Positions 1 to 4,912 of a DNA stretch of 7,903 bases are shown here, piece after piece (within the stretch, counting starts at the first letter, position 1; each line of letters starts with the position of its first letter). This stretch comes from CAG-303 sp034172985. Its GTDB lineage: Bacteria > Bacillota > Clostridia > Lachnospirales > Lachnospiraceae. The position numbers were made by a program, and so were the translations under genes. Location of the stretch: assembly GCA_034172985.1 (NCBI GenBank), contig JAXFDY010000146.1, positions 1 through 7,903 on the forward strand, in the 5' to 3' direction. The notes beneath the pieces are model-generated. The model was not told the DNA's origin, searched no databases, and was given only the letters and a program-made list of their open reading frames with translations.

Positions 1-103
1 TCTTTGCATGATCTACAATTCGAGCTTGTATAGTACGTTTTTTAGTTAATGCGATTAAATAATCCCTATCTTCATCTGTCAAATTTAAATATGTATTTCT
101 CAT
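1..103 (-). CDS. IS630-like transposase, N-terminal end only (runs off the window)
   Basis: An ATG at 103-101 opens a frame that stays open to the window edge (34 codons). The protein begins MRNTYLNLTDEDRDYL and continues with a basic stretch (KKRTIQARIVDHAK). This matches my memory of the N-terminal winged-helix DNA-binding region of IS630/Tc1-mariner-type transposases, which cut and paste DNA at TA targets. A ribosome binding site (GAAGG) lies 8-12 bases before the ATG, which supports the start. The DDE catalytic domain would lie outside the window, so I cannot say whether the gene is intact, and no terminal inverted repeat could be placed. It could also be another HTH protein of the same fold. 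The family assignment is moderate. Confidence 0.45.
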   Translation of the reverse strand, partial: MRNTYLNLTDEDRDYLIALTKKRTIQARIVDHAK

Positions 104-293
104 AAAATATACCTTCTTTCTAAGTGTATTTTATCACAAAAACACCATATTGTATATAGGATATTTATTTAATTTGTATTATACAAGAAATCATTATAAA
201 AATTTGAACTAGGAACCGTTCTAAAAATATATATAAATTTTTACCAATATACGTCGTTTCCATATGATAGTCTTATATAATTTCTTCAATCTA
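104..293. other. AT-rich intergenic region
   Basis: This 190-base stretch is very AT-rich and holds no gene I can support. On the minus strand a TATAAT at 183-178 could be a -10 element for the transposase at 103-1, but no good -35 sits at the right distance. The TATAAT is centred in an imperfect palindrome (TTGTATAATACAA on the minus strand). The left or right end of the IS630-like element should be in here, but I cannot delimit it. Confidence 0.4.
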
Positions 294-740
294 TTAAAGA
301 TATTCATAATAATCACTTGCAAGCAGAGAACTATTCAAATTAGTGTCAACATCCCTTACATTTAAACTATCATATTCAAAATCACTCAACAATGTTTGAA
401 TATCTAATCCTGTCAATTTTACTAAATAAACAATATTCGCTCCATTTACAAGCATATTATATATTGCTGTTTTCTTATAACTCTCCGCGGGATAAAGATA
501 CCGATTCTTTTTACCCGTGCAAACCATTTCCAACATTTCATTTAATCCCAAACGTTCATACACCCTTGGAAGAGTAGTATTTATTCCCTCTCTTTGTCCT
601 TTTTTGTTACCAGCCGCATACATATACTCAAATATTCTGTTGTCCTCAGTATATACACACCCATACTTTTTCTCAATATATTCGATCGTAAAGAGAATAT
701 CTTTTCTCAAATTATTGGGTATTTTTATTGTTACATACAA
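294..740 (-). CDS. Tyrosine-recombinase-like C-terminal fragment, catalytic residues lost
   Basis: This is an open frame of 148 codons. Its first part (IPNNLRKDILFTIEYIEKKYG, then ..DNRIFEY) resembles the region between the first catalytic Arg and the HxxR motif of phage-type integrases. The segment around residues 83-115 (YPAESYKKTAIYNML then VNGANIVYLVKLTGL) lines up with the usual TPHDLRHT..L.NGAD...I...LGH block. The conserved His and Arg of HxLR become Glu and Lys, and the Gly-His becomes Gly-Leu, so it should not cut DNA. The start is uncertain: the frame opens at TAA 759-761, the first usable codon is a TTG at 740 with no proper ribosome site, and the next ATG gives MYAAGNKKG at residue 40. 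The N-terminal half of a recombinase is absent. It could be a degenerate gene fragment or a DNA-binding regulator derived from an integrase. The family match is by eye only. Confidence 0.45.
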   Translation of the reverse strand: MYVTIKIPNNLRKDILFTIEYIEKKYGCVYTEDNRIFEYMYAAGNKKGQREGINTTLPRVYERLGLNEMLEMVCTGKKNRYLYPAESYKKTAIYNMLVNGANIVYLVKLTGLDIQTLLSDFEYDSLNVRDVDTNLNSSLLASDYYEYL

Positions 741-780
741 AGCCTCACTAACCAGATTTTACTCCGACCAATGAGGCTTT
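739..780 (-). terminator. Possible terminator of the toxin gene, overlapping the next frame
   Basis: Nine-base arms AAAGCCTCA (739-747) and TGAGGCTTT (772-780) form a stem with a 24-base loop, starting 8 bases after the PIN toxin stop codon. The following T-run is weak on both strands. The distal arm contains the proposed TTG start of the recombinase-like fragment, which argues that this fragment has no expression signals of its own. Confidence 0.35.
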
Positions 781-787
781 ACTACAA

Positions 788-1198
788 TTATCCTTCAATA
801 ATTTCCATCATTTCAGCAGGAGTGACAATAAAATCTCTTATCGGATAATGTTTTTTATTACCTGTAATTAAATAAGCATCATCCTCTCTCTTCTCCATGG
901 CAACTTCATAGAATATCAAATCATCCATATCAACCAAGATTTCACCTGTAGGTTGCGGAAACACTTCTATCCCATACTGCTTTACAGCATTTATAACCAA
1001 CTGAACCGTCTCTTCCTTAAAATGAAATTTACTCCTATGAAGTACTTCATCGTACTCCGCCAAAATATCTTCATGATACAATGGTATGATTTTACCATCA
1101 AACATTGCATCTAACACTCGTACTGTAGCTGCATCTGCTCTTTTTTAGAGTAAGGCAGAAATGAAAACATTTGTATCTATAACCACATAATATATCAT
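788..1198 (-). pseudogene. PIN-domain toxin (COG1569-like) with a nonsense codon
   Basis: From ATG 1198 the frame reads MIYYVVIDTNVFISALL, then TAA at 1147-1145 (codon 18), then KRADAATVRVLDAMFDGK and on to the normal end at 788. The two parts are in the same frame, so this is a point nonsense change and not a frameshift. Relatives have Ser at this place (LLSK), so TCA to TAA is likely. PIN domains are Mg-dependent ribonucleases. Visible acidic residues are Asp8 in the DTN motif, Glu in HEDILAEY, Asp in DMDD, and Asp in EDDAYLITGN. The full length would be 136 residues, normal for this toxin family. It starts 6 bases after the antitoxin stop, as in a two-gene toxin-antitoxin operon. A product starting at GTG (codon 28) would lack the first catalytic Asp, so it should be inactive. 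A sequencing error cannot be excluded. Confidence 0.85.
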
Positions 1199-1204
1199 AA
1201 GCAC

Positions 1205-1501
1205 TTACCTTTTTCTTTCCGCTCTGACAGCTGATATTTCAGCATTAATTTCATCAAGAGACATTTCTGGTACATCATCCGCTTGCTCTCTCAACTCATA
1301 AAATGCTTTCTTAGCCTCTGCTCTTGTAATTATCGTTTCTGGTAACGTTGCTTCAAACGGAAGTCCCTTAACCATCTTACTTCTAGTCATGAACATACGG
1401 AAAGCTGTAGGTAAATCCATACCAAGAGTTTCGTAAATTTCTGCAACCTCCTGTTTTAATGCTTTATCTGCACGAAATTGAATCAAAACTTGTTCTGCCA
1501 T
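1205..1501 (-). CDS. RelB/DinJ-family antitoxin
   Basis: This 98-residue protein starts MAEQVLIQFRADKALKQEV. The ATG at 1501 is preferred over an upstream in-frame ATG at 1540 because AGGAGG lies 8 bases before it. Residues about 4-50 carry the ribbon-helix-helix pattern of RelB/DinJ antitoxins: a beta strand VLIQFRAD, then two helices around EIYETLGMDLPTAFRMFMTR and the typical GLPFEA end. The acidic C-terminal part (about 51-98, with DDVPEMSLDEINAEI) would be the toxin-wrapping, protease-sensitive tail. It lies directly upstream of the PIN toxin frame and probably represses its own promoter. The gene looks intact although the toxin is broken. Pairing RelB/DinJ with a PIN protein instead of a RelE/YafQ toxin is less usual but known in clostridia (from memory). 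Confidence 0.85.
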   Translation of the reverse strand: MAEQVLIQFRADKALKQEVAEIYETLGMDLPTAFRMFMTRSKMVKGLPFEATLPETIITRAEAKKAFYELREQADDVPEMSLDEINAEISAVRAERKR

Positions 1502-1537
1502 AATGATTCCTCCTAGTATACTTTTGTAGTTGTTTTG

Positions 1538-1583
1538 CATATATTTGTAATATTATTATATGTCACTTTATCAAATTTATCAA
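1538..1583 (-). promoter_or_regulatory. Promoter and possible operator of the antitoxin-toxin operon
   Basis: The minus strand has TTGATA (1583-1578), a spacer of exactly 17 bases, and a perfect TATAAT (1560-1555). This lies 54 bases before the antitoxin ATG and inside the 3' end of the broken resolvase-like gene. An inverted repeat CATATA-N13-TATATG (1538-1543 and 1557-1562) overlaps the -10 box and is a plausible operator for antitoxin autorepression. The promoter is well supported; the operator role is inferred. Confidence 0.6.
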
Positions 1584-1804
1584 CATAATCATCAAAATTC
1601 ACATTAATAATTCTATAAAAATCAAACTCACTTCTTTTTTTAGCACGTATCAATGTACTTTTGCTTATCCCAGTCATCTGTTCCACCTGCTTGTATGAAT
1701 AATCACTTAACAGTTCTACTGCATGGTCAATCTGTGCCTTTGAAAACTTCTTAGGTCTACCTTCCTTAAAATCAGGATTCTGTCTTGCAATCGCCTTACC
1801 TTCC

Positions 1805-1870
1805 TGTGTCGGGTACCGAGGAAGAATACAATTCTTCAGTAGTGTCTAATGAAGAAGAACACAATTCCTC
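1805..1870 (-). repeat. Two imperfect 33-base tandem copies in the coding frame
   Basis: Minus-strand bases 1870-1838 and 1837-1805 encode EELCSSSLDTT and EELYSSSVPDT. The first 21 bases of the two copies differ at four positions; the ends are more diverged. This suggests an old in-frame duplication in the resolvase-like protein. The frameshift falls within or just after the second copy, so slippage may have caused both. Confidence 0.6.
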
Positions 1871-1991
1871 ACCACACTCCAAACCACATAATTCCTGTCT
1901 CACATCGTCTAATTTCATCTCATCACTAACATTCAAAATTAAAGTCTGATTAGCCATAATCAAGCCCTCCTTATGAATGTTTTTATATCAG

Positions 1992-2023
1992 GGCACCTGC
2001 CACTTATAAAAGTAACAGATGCC
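1992..2023 (-). other. RNA hairpin, 12-base-pair stem with G-U pairs
   Basis: On the minus-strand RNA, GGCAUCUGUUAC (2023-2012) pairs with GUGGCAGGUGCC (2003-1992) over all 12 positions, three of them G-U, with an 8-base loop. On the plus strand the same positions would be C-A mismatches, so the structure belongs to minus-strand transcripts. It lies 28 bases after the recombinase stop and 35 bases before the start of the resolvase-like gene. No T-run follows, so it is not a classical terminator. Confidence 0.55.
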
Positions 2024-2050
2024 TTGCTACCTTAATCAGTATACCACAAT

Positions 2051-3619
2051 CTACGCTGACTGTATTGTACTTTTTTCAGCTTTGAACCAATCCTTTGCAT
2101 TCGGAATAACACTGTTACCATTGCCCTTCATCACAAAGGTCAACTTAAACGGATCTACAGTGCCATCATCGTTTGTCTCTCCCACGATAACCTTCTCCAC
2201 AATGCTTTCAAATACCACTCGGTCAAACTCCTCCAGAATATTGCCGTCGGAAAGTGCCTTCTTTAAAGATGCCATTCTCTTACCCACATCCTTCTGATTT
2301 GAAATATTCGCCTGCAAAATCTCTATATTTTCCTTGGACTTTAGGATTTTTATGGAAAGGTCCTCATACTTTTCATCGTATGCTTCCTTGAAAATGCCTT
2401 CATCCAGATACAAGTCGGTAAGCTTCTTTCGACGCTGTTCCAGATTCTCCAAAGCCTTCTGCTCCTTTTTCAGTCTGCCGATATCCTCATTATTGGTACT
2501 GATATCCTCGATAACACCGACAACGGAATCTATCACATCATCAAAGCTTCCTGCCAGCAACTTGTAGGCTTCAAGAAAAGCATTTTCCAAAATGGATTCA
2601 TGCACCGACTTACTGTTAGGACAGTTTTCCTTACCCTTGTTAGCAGCATTTCTGCAATACCATACCGGCGTTTCATACTTGGAACTACTGTGAAGGGTAC
2701 GTCTTGTAAGCTTTGTACCACAGAAACCGCATTCGCACATACTGGAAAGTGCATATTTCTTAGTATACTTTTCTCTCTTGCCATCTGTCTTTTTATCAGT
2801 CTGACGGTAACGGGACAAGCGAATTTCCTTTGCCTGCTCCCAGACTTCCCTACTGACGATAGGCTCATGGTGATCACGTACATAATACTGCTCCTCTTCC
2901 CCAAAATTCTCAATACGCCTTTTGGAAATAGGGTCTGTGGTAATGGTTTTCTGCAACAGCAAATCCCCCTTGTACTTCTCATTTTTGATAATGCCACGGA
3001 TACCGCTGTCTGTCCATTTTACCACGCCCTTTTTATTTACTTTACCGAGAGCTTCCAACTGCTTGGCAATGGTATACGTGCCATATCCCTGCAAATACAA
3101 TTCAAAAATCAGTCGCACCGTTTCTGCTTCCGCTTCATTTACAGTAATGGTCTTATCCTCCGGATGATAGTCATATCAAAGACATCCGTTGAATCCCATA
3201 AGCGTCAGCATCATTTCGCCCTGCTCCGTCATGGTGTTGATATTTTCCTTTTCAAAAATCACCGCTATGCCTCTATCCTTCAAAAGCCGCACATACTGAA
3301 GAATATCCACTGTATTTCTGGAAAATCGGGACACTGATTTCGTCATAATCACACCAATCTTTCCATCCATACAATCCTGAATCATCCGCTGAAACTGCTC
3401 ACGCTTATCCACCTTAGTTCCGGTAATGGCTTCATCTGCATAAATGCCAACCAATACCCAGTCCTTGTTCTCTGATATCTTCTCCTGATAATACTTCTTC
3501 TGGGACTGGAAACTTTCAATCTGCTCCTCGTCATCCGTACTGACACGCACATACGCTGCGAGTCTCTGTCTTGTGATAACAACCGGATTGCCCTCATAAT
3601 CCCTCTCGCACCAAGCATA
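2051..3619 (-). pseudogene. Large serine recombinase, broken
   Basis: One reading frame covers the whole stretch but has TGA at 3178-3176. The first part holds the resolvase catalytic domain: LAAYVRVSTDDEEQ with the catalytic Ser in RVST (codon about 3538), GIYADEAITGTK, and TKSVSRFSRNT. The second part holds the recombinase domain (TVRLIFELYLQGYGTYTIAK, ..KYKGDLLLQKT), a zinc ribbon with four candidate ligands (CGFC, then YCRN and NCPN, around 2735-2617), a Glu/Lys-rich coiled coil, and a C-terminal tail ending TIQSA at 2051. The stop replaces Gly in the motif GCLGYDYHPED, implying GGA to TGA. The usual segment after LTLM (SSLAQ.ES..IS and about 25 more residues) is missing, so GFNGCL follows directly. 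No ATG start is present before the catalytic domain: the frame begins after TAG at 3622-3620 with YAWCERDYEGNPVVITRQR, so the 5' end is also lost. Such enzymes integrate and excise clostridial transposons. It should be inactive. Confidence 0.88.
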
Positions 3620-3669
3620 CTAAAAAATGAAAATGTGAACGAATGTATGAAAATATTTTTATTCATCCA

Positions 3670-3713
3670 CAAAGTAAAAGAGCCTGCATATACATTAACG
3701 CATACACAGACCC
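3670..3713 (-). terminator. Rho-independent terminator of the SHOCT-like gene
   Basis: On the minus strand GGGUCUGUGUAUGC (3713-3700) pairs with GUAUAUGCAGGCUC (3693-3680) along 14 positions with several G-U pairs and a 6-base loop, followed by TTTTACTTT (3679-3671). It begins 31 bases after the stop codon of the small gene at 3745. The G-U pairs exist only in minus-strand RNA, which fits the gene's direction. Confidence 0.6.
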
Positions 3714-3744
3714 TTCTTAACCCACCCAATACAGCTTATGGTTG

Positions 3745-3936
3745 CTAGGCAACTCTTTTTCCCGCACCGGTTTTGAAATATTCAGACTCCAGAATATGAT
3801 ACGAACTCATAATCTTATTCTTTGCCAGAATATATTCATTCTCTGAAATCAGTTCAAGATGAACCAGCCTTCCAAGCACTGCCATCTTCTTGCTAAATTC
3901 CAGACATTTTCCCGCATCTAACTGATACCACTCCAT
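3745..3936 (-). CDS. Small SHOCT-like protein next to the recombinase
   Basis: The protein has 63 residues starting MEWYQLDAGKCLEF. The start at 3936 is chosen because AGGAGG lies 7 bases before it; an in-frame ATG at 3981 (MFGFDKRKK) overlaps a LexA-like box and has no good ribosome site. Residues about 22-49 (LGRLVHLELISENEYILAKN then KIMSSYHI) follow the SHOCT pattern, a short C-terminal helical hairpin with Ile-Thr/Ser-Glu-x-Glu-Tyr. SHOCT segments are thought to mediate oligomerisation or nucleic-acid contacts. Small proteins of this kind often stand immediately upstream of serine recombinases in clostridial transposons (from memory), and this one is followed by a terminator and then the recombinase. 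It may be an accessory factor for recombination, but no function can be read from the sequence. A GTTGC-TAG-GCAAC inverted repeat sits at the stop codon. Confidence 0.6.
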   Translation of the reverse strand: MEWYQLDAGKCLEFSKKMAVLGRLVHLELISENEYILAKNKIMSSYHILESEYFKTGAGKRVA

Positions 3937-3974
3937 AGCAAATCCTCCTCTCATTTTCTTTCTCTTATCAAACC

Positions 3975-3988
3975 CGAACATATTTTCG
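3975..3988. promoter_or_regulatory. LexA-like SOS box
   Basis: CGAACATATTTTCG differs at one position from the Bacillus LexA site CGAACATATGTTCG (consensus CGAACRNRYGTTYG, from memory). It lies 38 bases upstream of the SHOCT-like gene start. A diverged second copy in opposite orientation (TTCGAAATATGTT, 4019-4031) covers the plus-strand promoter. SOS control of mobile-element genes is common, so the site is plausible, but it was found only by eye. Confidence 0.45.
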
Positions 3989-4027
3989 AATTTTCTATAA
4001 ATAGATACAGAACATTCATTCGAAATA

Positions 4028-4036
4028 TGTTATACT
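4028..4036 (+). promoter_or_regulatory. Extended -10 promoter for the RhuM-like gene
   Basis: TG-T-TATACT at 4028-4036 is an extended -10 element facing the plus-strand gene at 4187. No recognisable -35 lies 16-18 bases upstream, which extended -10 promoters can tolerate. The predicted leader is about 145 bases and contains a small hairpin (CTGATT 4047-4052 with AATCAG 4058-4063) and the larger one at 4107-4133. Confidence 0.45.
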
Positions 4037-4106
4037 GGACGTTGTACTGATTACAAAAATCAGCCCGCACTTTAAGTAATACTTTTATATCCAAAAAAGA
4101 TTACTC

Positions 4107-4137
4107 CCCCACCTATAGGAGATTTAGGAGGGGTTTT
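4107..4137 (+). promoter_or_regulatory. Leader hairpin: attenuator or Shine-Dalgarno sequestering stem
   Basis: CCCCACCTA (4107-4115) pairs with TAGGAGGGG (4125-4133) with one A-A mismatch and a 9-base loop that itself contains TAGGAG. The downstream arm is a near-perfect ribosome binding site for the ATG at 4142, so folding would hide it. The stem is followed by TTTT (4134-4137), too short for a strong terminator but compatible with attenuation. The hairpin is seen directly; the regulatory role is inference. Confidence 0.45.
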
Positions 4138-4141
4138 GCGA

Positions 4142-4190
4142 ATGATGGACTCGGACTAATATGCATAAGGCAGGTTTTACAGATAAATGA
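4142..4190 (+). other. Two tiny upstream ORFs before the RhuM-like gene
   Basis: ATG at 4142, 8 bases after AGGAGGGG, encodes MMDSD and stops at 4159. One base later ATG at 4161 encodes MHKAGFTDK and stops with TGA at 4188-4190, overlapping the ATG of the next gene (4187) in the classic ATGA arrangement. The main gene has only a weak, distant ribosome site of its own (AAGGCAGG, about 12 bases away), so translational coupling from these short frames is possible. They may equally be chance or the 5' remnant of a lost gene. Confidence 0.35.
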
Positions 4191-4699
4191 ACATTAGAAA
4201 ACATCAGGAATTACAAATTGAATTAGAGCATTTTAATGAAATGGAGCTGGAGCAGGAGCTGCACCCAATAAAGGATGATGACTTCCAGCCGGAGAATGAG
4301 CACCCCAATAAGACAATGCTTAAAAGGGAGCTTCGTGCAATTGCTTTAAAGCGACTGGAGGATGGTGCCCGTACGGTTTCAGATTTTGAGGAAGTGATAA
4401 AGGAATGGGATCTATTAGATTCCAACAGAGAACGCAAGGAACTGATATACTTCCTACTTAATCAGGAACCAATGTATATGAAGGACTGGTTGGAAACCAT
4501 TGACGATTATCTGAAAATGACCCGCCGTGATATTCTTACCAGTAGCGGTCACATCAGCCATAAGCAGGCACTTGATAAGGCTCATGCCGAATACACCAAG
4601 TACAAGAACCGCTTGGAAAACACCATTTCCCCGGTTGAACAGGACTTTATCAAAAGCATTGGTACATTGGAAGAGATTGCGGATTCCGGCAAGAAATAA
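4187..4699 (+). CDS. RhuM-like C-terminal domain behind an unrecognised acidic N-terminus
   Basis: This 170-residue soluble protein is the only plus-strand gene. Residues about 87-165 (IYFLLNQEPMYMKDWLETID, DDYLKMTRRDILTSSGHISH, KAHAEYTKYKNRL..) follow the C-terminal region of RhuM-family proteins: a M-x-M-x-DW motif, a helix ending in IL-x-x-xG-x-ISH, then EY-x-KY. RhuM itself is a roughly 300-residue protein of unknown biochemical function found in pathogenicity and mobile islands. The usual RhuM N-terminal domain is absent. The first 86 residues are strongly charged (ELQIELEHFNEMELEQELHP, ALKRLEDGARTVSDFEEVIK) and I do not recognise them; they are probably helical. The protein thus looks like a fusion or a remnant with a new 5' end, with the junction near 4440-4455. 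Start: ATG at 4187, overlapping the stop of a small upstream ORF. The RhuM relation is a recollection of the family pattern. Confidence 0.6.
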   Translation: MNIRKHQELQIELEHFNEMELEQELHPIKDDDFQPENEHPNKTMLKRELRAIALKRLEDGARTVSDFEEVIKEWDLLDSNRERKELIYFLLNQEPMYMKDWLETIDDYLKMTRRDILTSSGHISHKQALDKAHAEYTKYKNRLENTISPVEQDFIKSIGTLEEIADSGKK

Positions 4700-4748
4700 T
4701 CTGCCTCCATACACATTTCAATTGACCGCTGTTATCTGTTCCTTTATA

Positions 4749-4822
4749 ATAGCAGGTAACAATATTGCTGGTCGGGCTGGTCGAAAGACCCTGGTCCATC
4801 TGCCGACAGGGAAGTTCCCTGT
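4749..4822. other. Dense cluster of inverted repeats after the RhuM-like gene
   Basis: Several short helices are packed here: a palindrome CAATATTG (4760-4767); GTCGG (4771-4775) with CCGAC (4803-4807); inside it GGTC-GAAA-GACC (4779-4790), a stem with a GNRA-type loop; and ACAGGGAA-G-TTCCCTGT (4806-4822), an 8-base inverted repeat with a one-base centre. This could be a structured RNA at the 3' end of the plus-strand transcript, a recombination site, or the end of a mobile element. I do not recognise it as a known RNA family. Confidence 0.4.
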
Positions 4823-4836
4823 TATATACTAAATAA

Positions 4837-4875
4837 CTGAGAGGTTTGCACCATATTGTGGGGCAAACCTCTCAG
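4837..4875 (-). terminator. Terminator of the chemoreceptor gene, perhaps bidirectional
   Basis: Perfect 13-base arms CTGAGAGGTTTGC (4837-4849) and GCAAACCTCTCAG (4863-4875) enclose a 13-base loop. It begins 37 bases after the chemoreceptor stop codon. On the minus strand it is followed by TTATTTAGT, a moderate T-run; on the plus strand by AATTCCG. It also lies 137 bases after the convergent RhuM-like gene and could stop transcription from both sides. Confidence 0.7.
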
Positions 4876-4912
4876 AATTCCGAGTGCTTTCGTTTTATAA
4901 GATTTTCTTTTC

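Larger units (their letters stand above)
1513..1957 (-). pseudogene. Resolvase-type HTH_7 protein without catalytic domain, frameshifted
   Basis: An ATG at 1957 behind GGAGGG opens a 53-codon frame (MANQTLILNVSDEMKLDDVR...) that ends at TAA 1798-1796. A second frame, open from 1845 to TAG at 1513, encodes TQEGKAIARQNPDFKEGRPK, then KFSKAQIDHAVELL...YKQVEQMTGISKSTLIRAKK. This is the linker and Hin/resolvase-type helix-turn-helix of serine resolvases. The frames join if one C is removed from CCC at 1811-1813, or if two bases (CA) are restored at ACACA just downstream, giving a product of about 147 residues. No resolvase catalytic domain (YxRVS motif) is present; the first 50 residues are unfamiliar and contain an 11-residue tandem repeat. 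The C-terminal 30 residues beyond the HTH are Asn/Asp/Lys-rich and probably not original. It may be a resolvase remnant fused to other sequence, or a DNA-binding protein. The HTH assignment is firm; the single-gene interpretation is inference. Confidence 0.65.

Noticed and set aside
1145..3178. Stop codon reassignment, suggested by in-frame TAA and TGA inside recognisable genes
   Set aside because: Intact genes here use TAA, TAG and TGA as normal ends, including TGA for the chemoreceptor. The affected genes also carry deletions or frameshifts, so decay explains the stops.
2600..3337. A long plus-strand open frame of 245 codons
   Set aside because: It lies entirely antisense to the serine recombinase, whose domains and zinc-ribbon cysteines are clearly recognisable. 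The plus-strand protein has no family resemblance and no ribosome site.
3382..3729. A minus-strand frame of 115 codons starting MGGLRRVCVCVN
   Set aside because: It runs through the terminator of the SHOCT-like gene and then overlaps the recombinase in the wrong frame. Its composition (SQDRDSQRM..) is that of an out-of-frame shadow.
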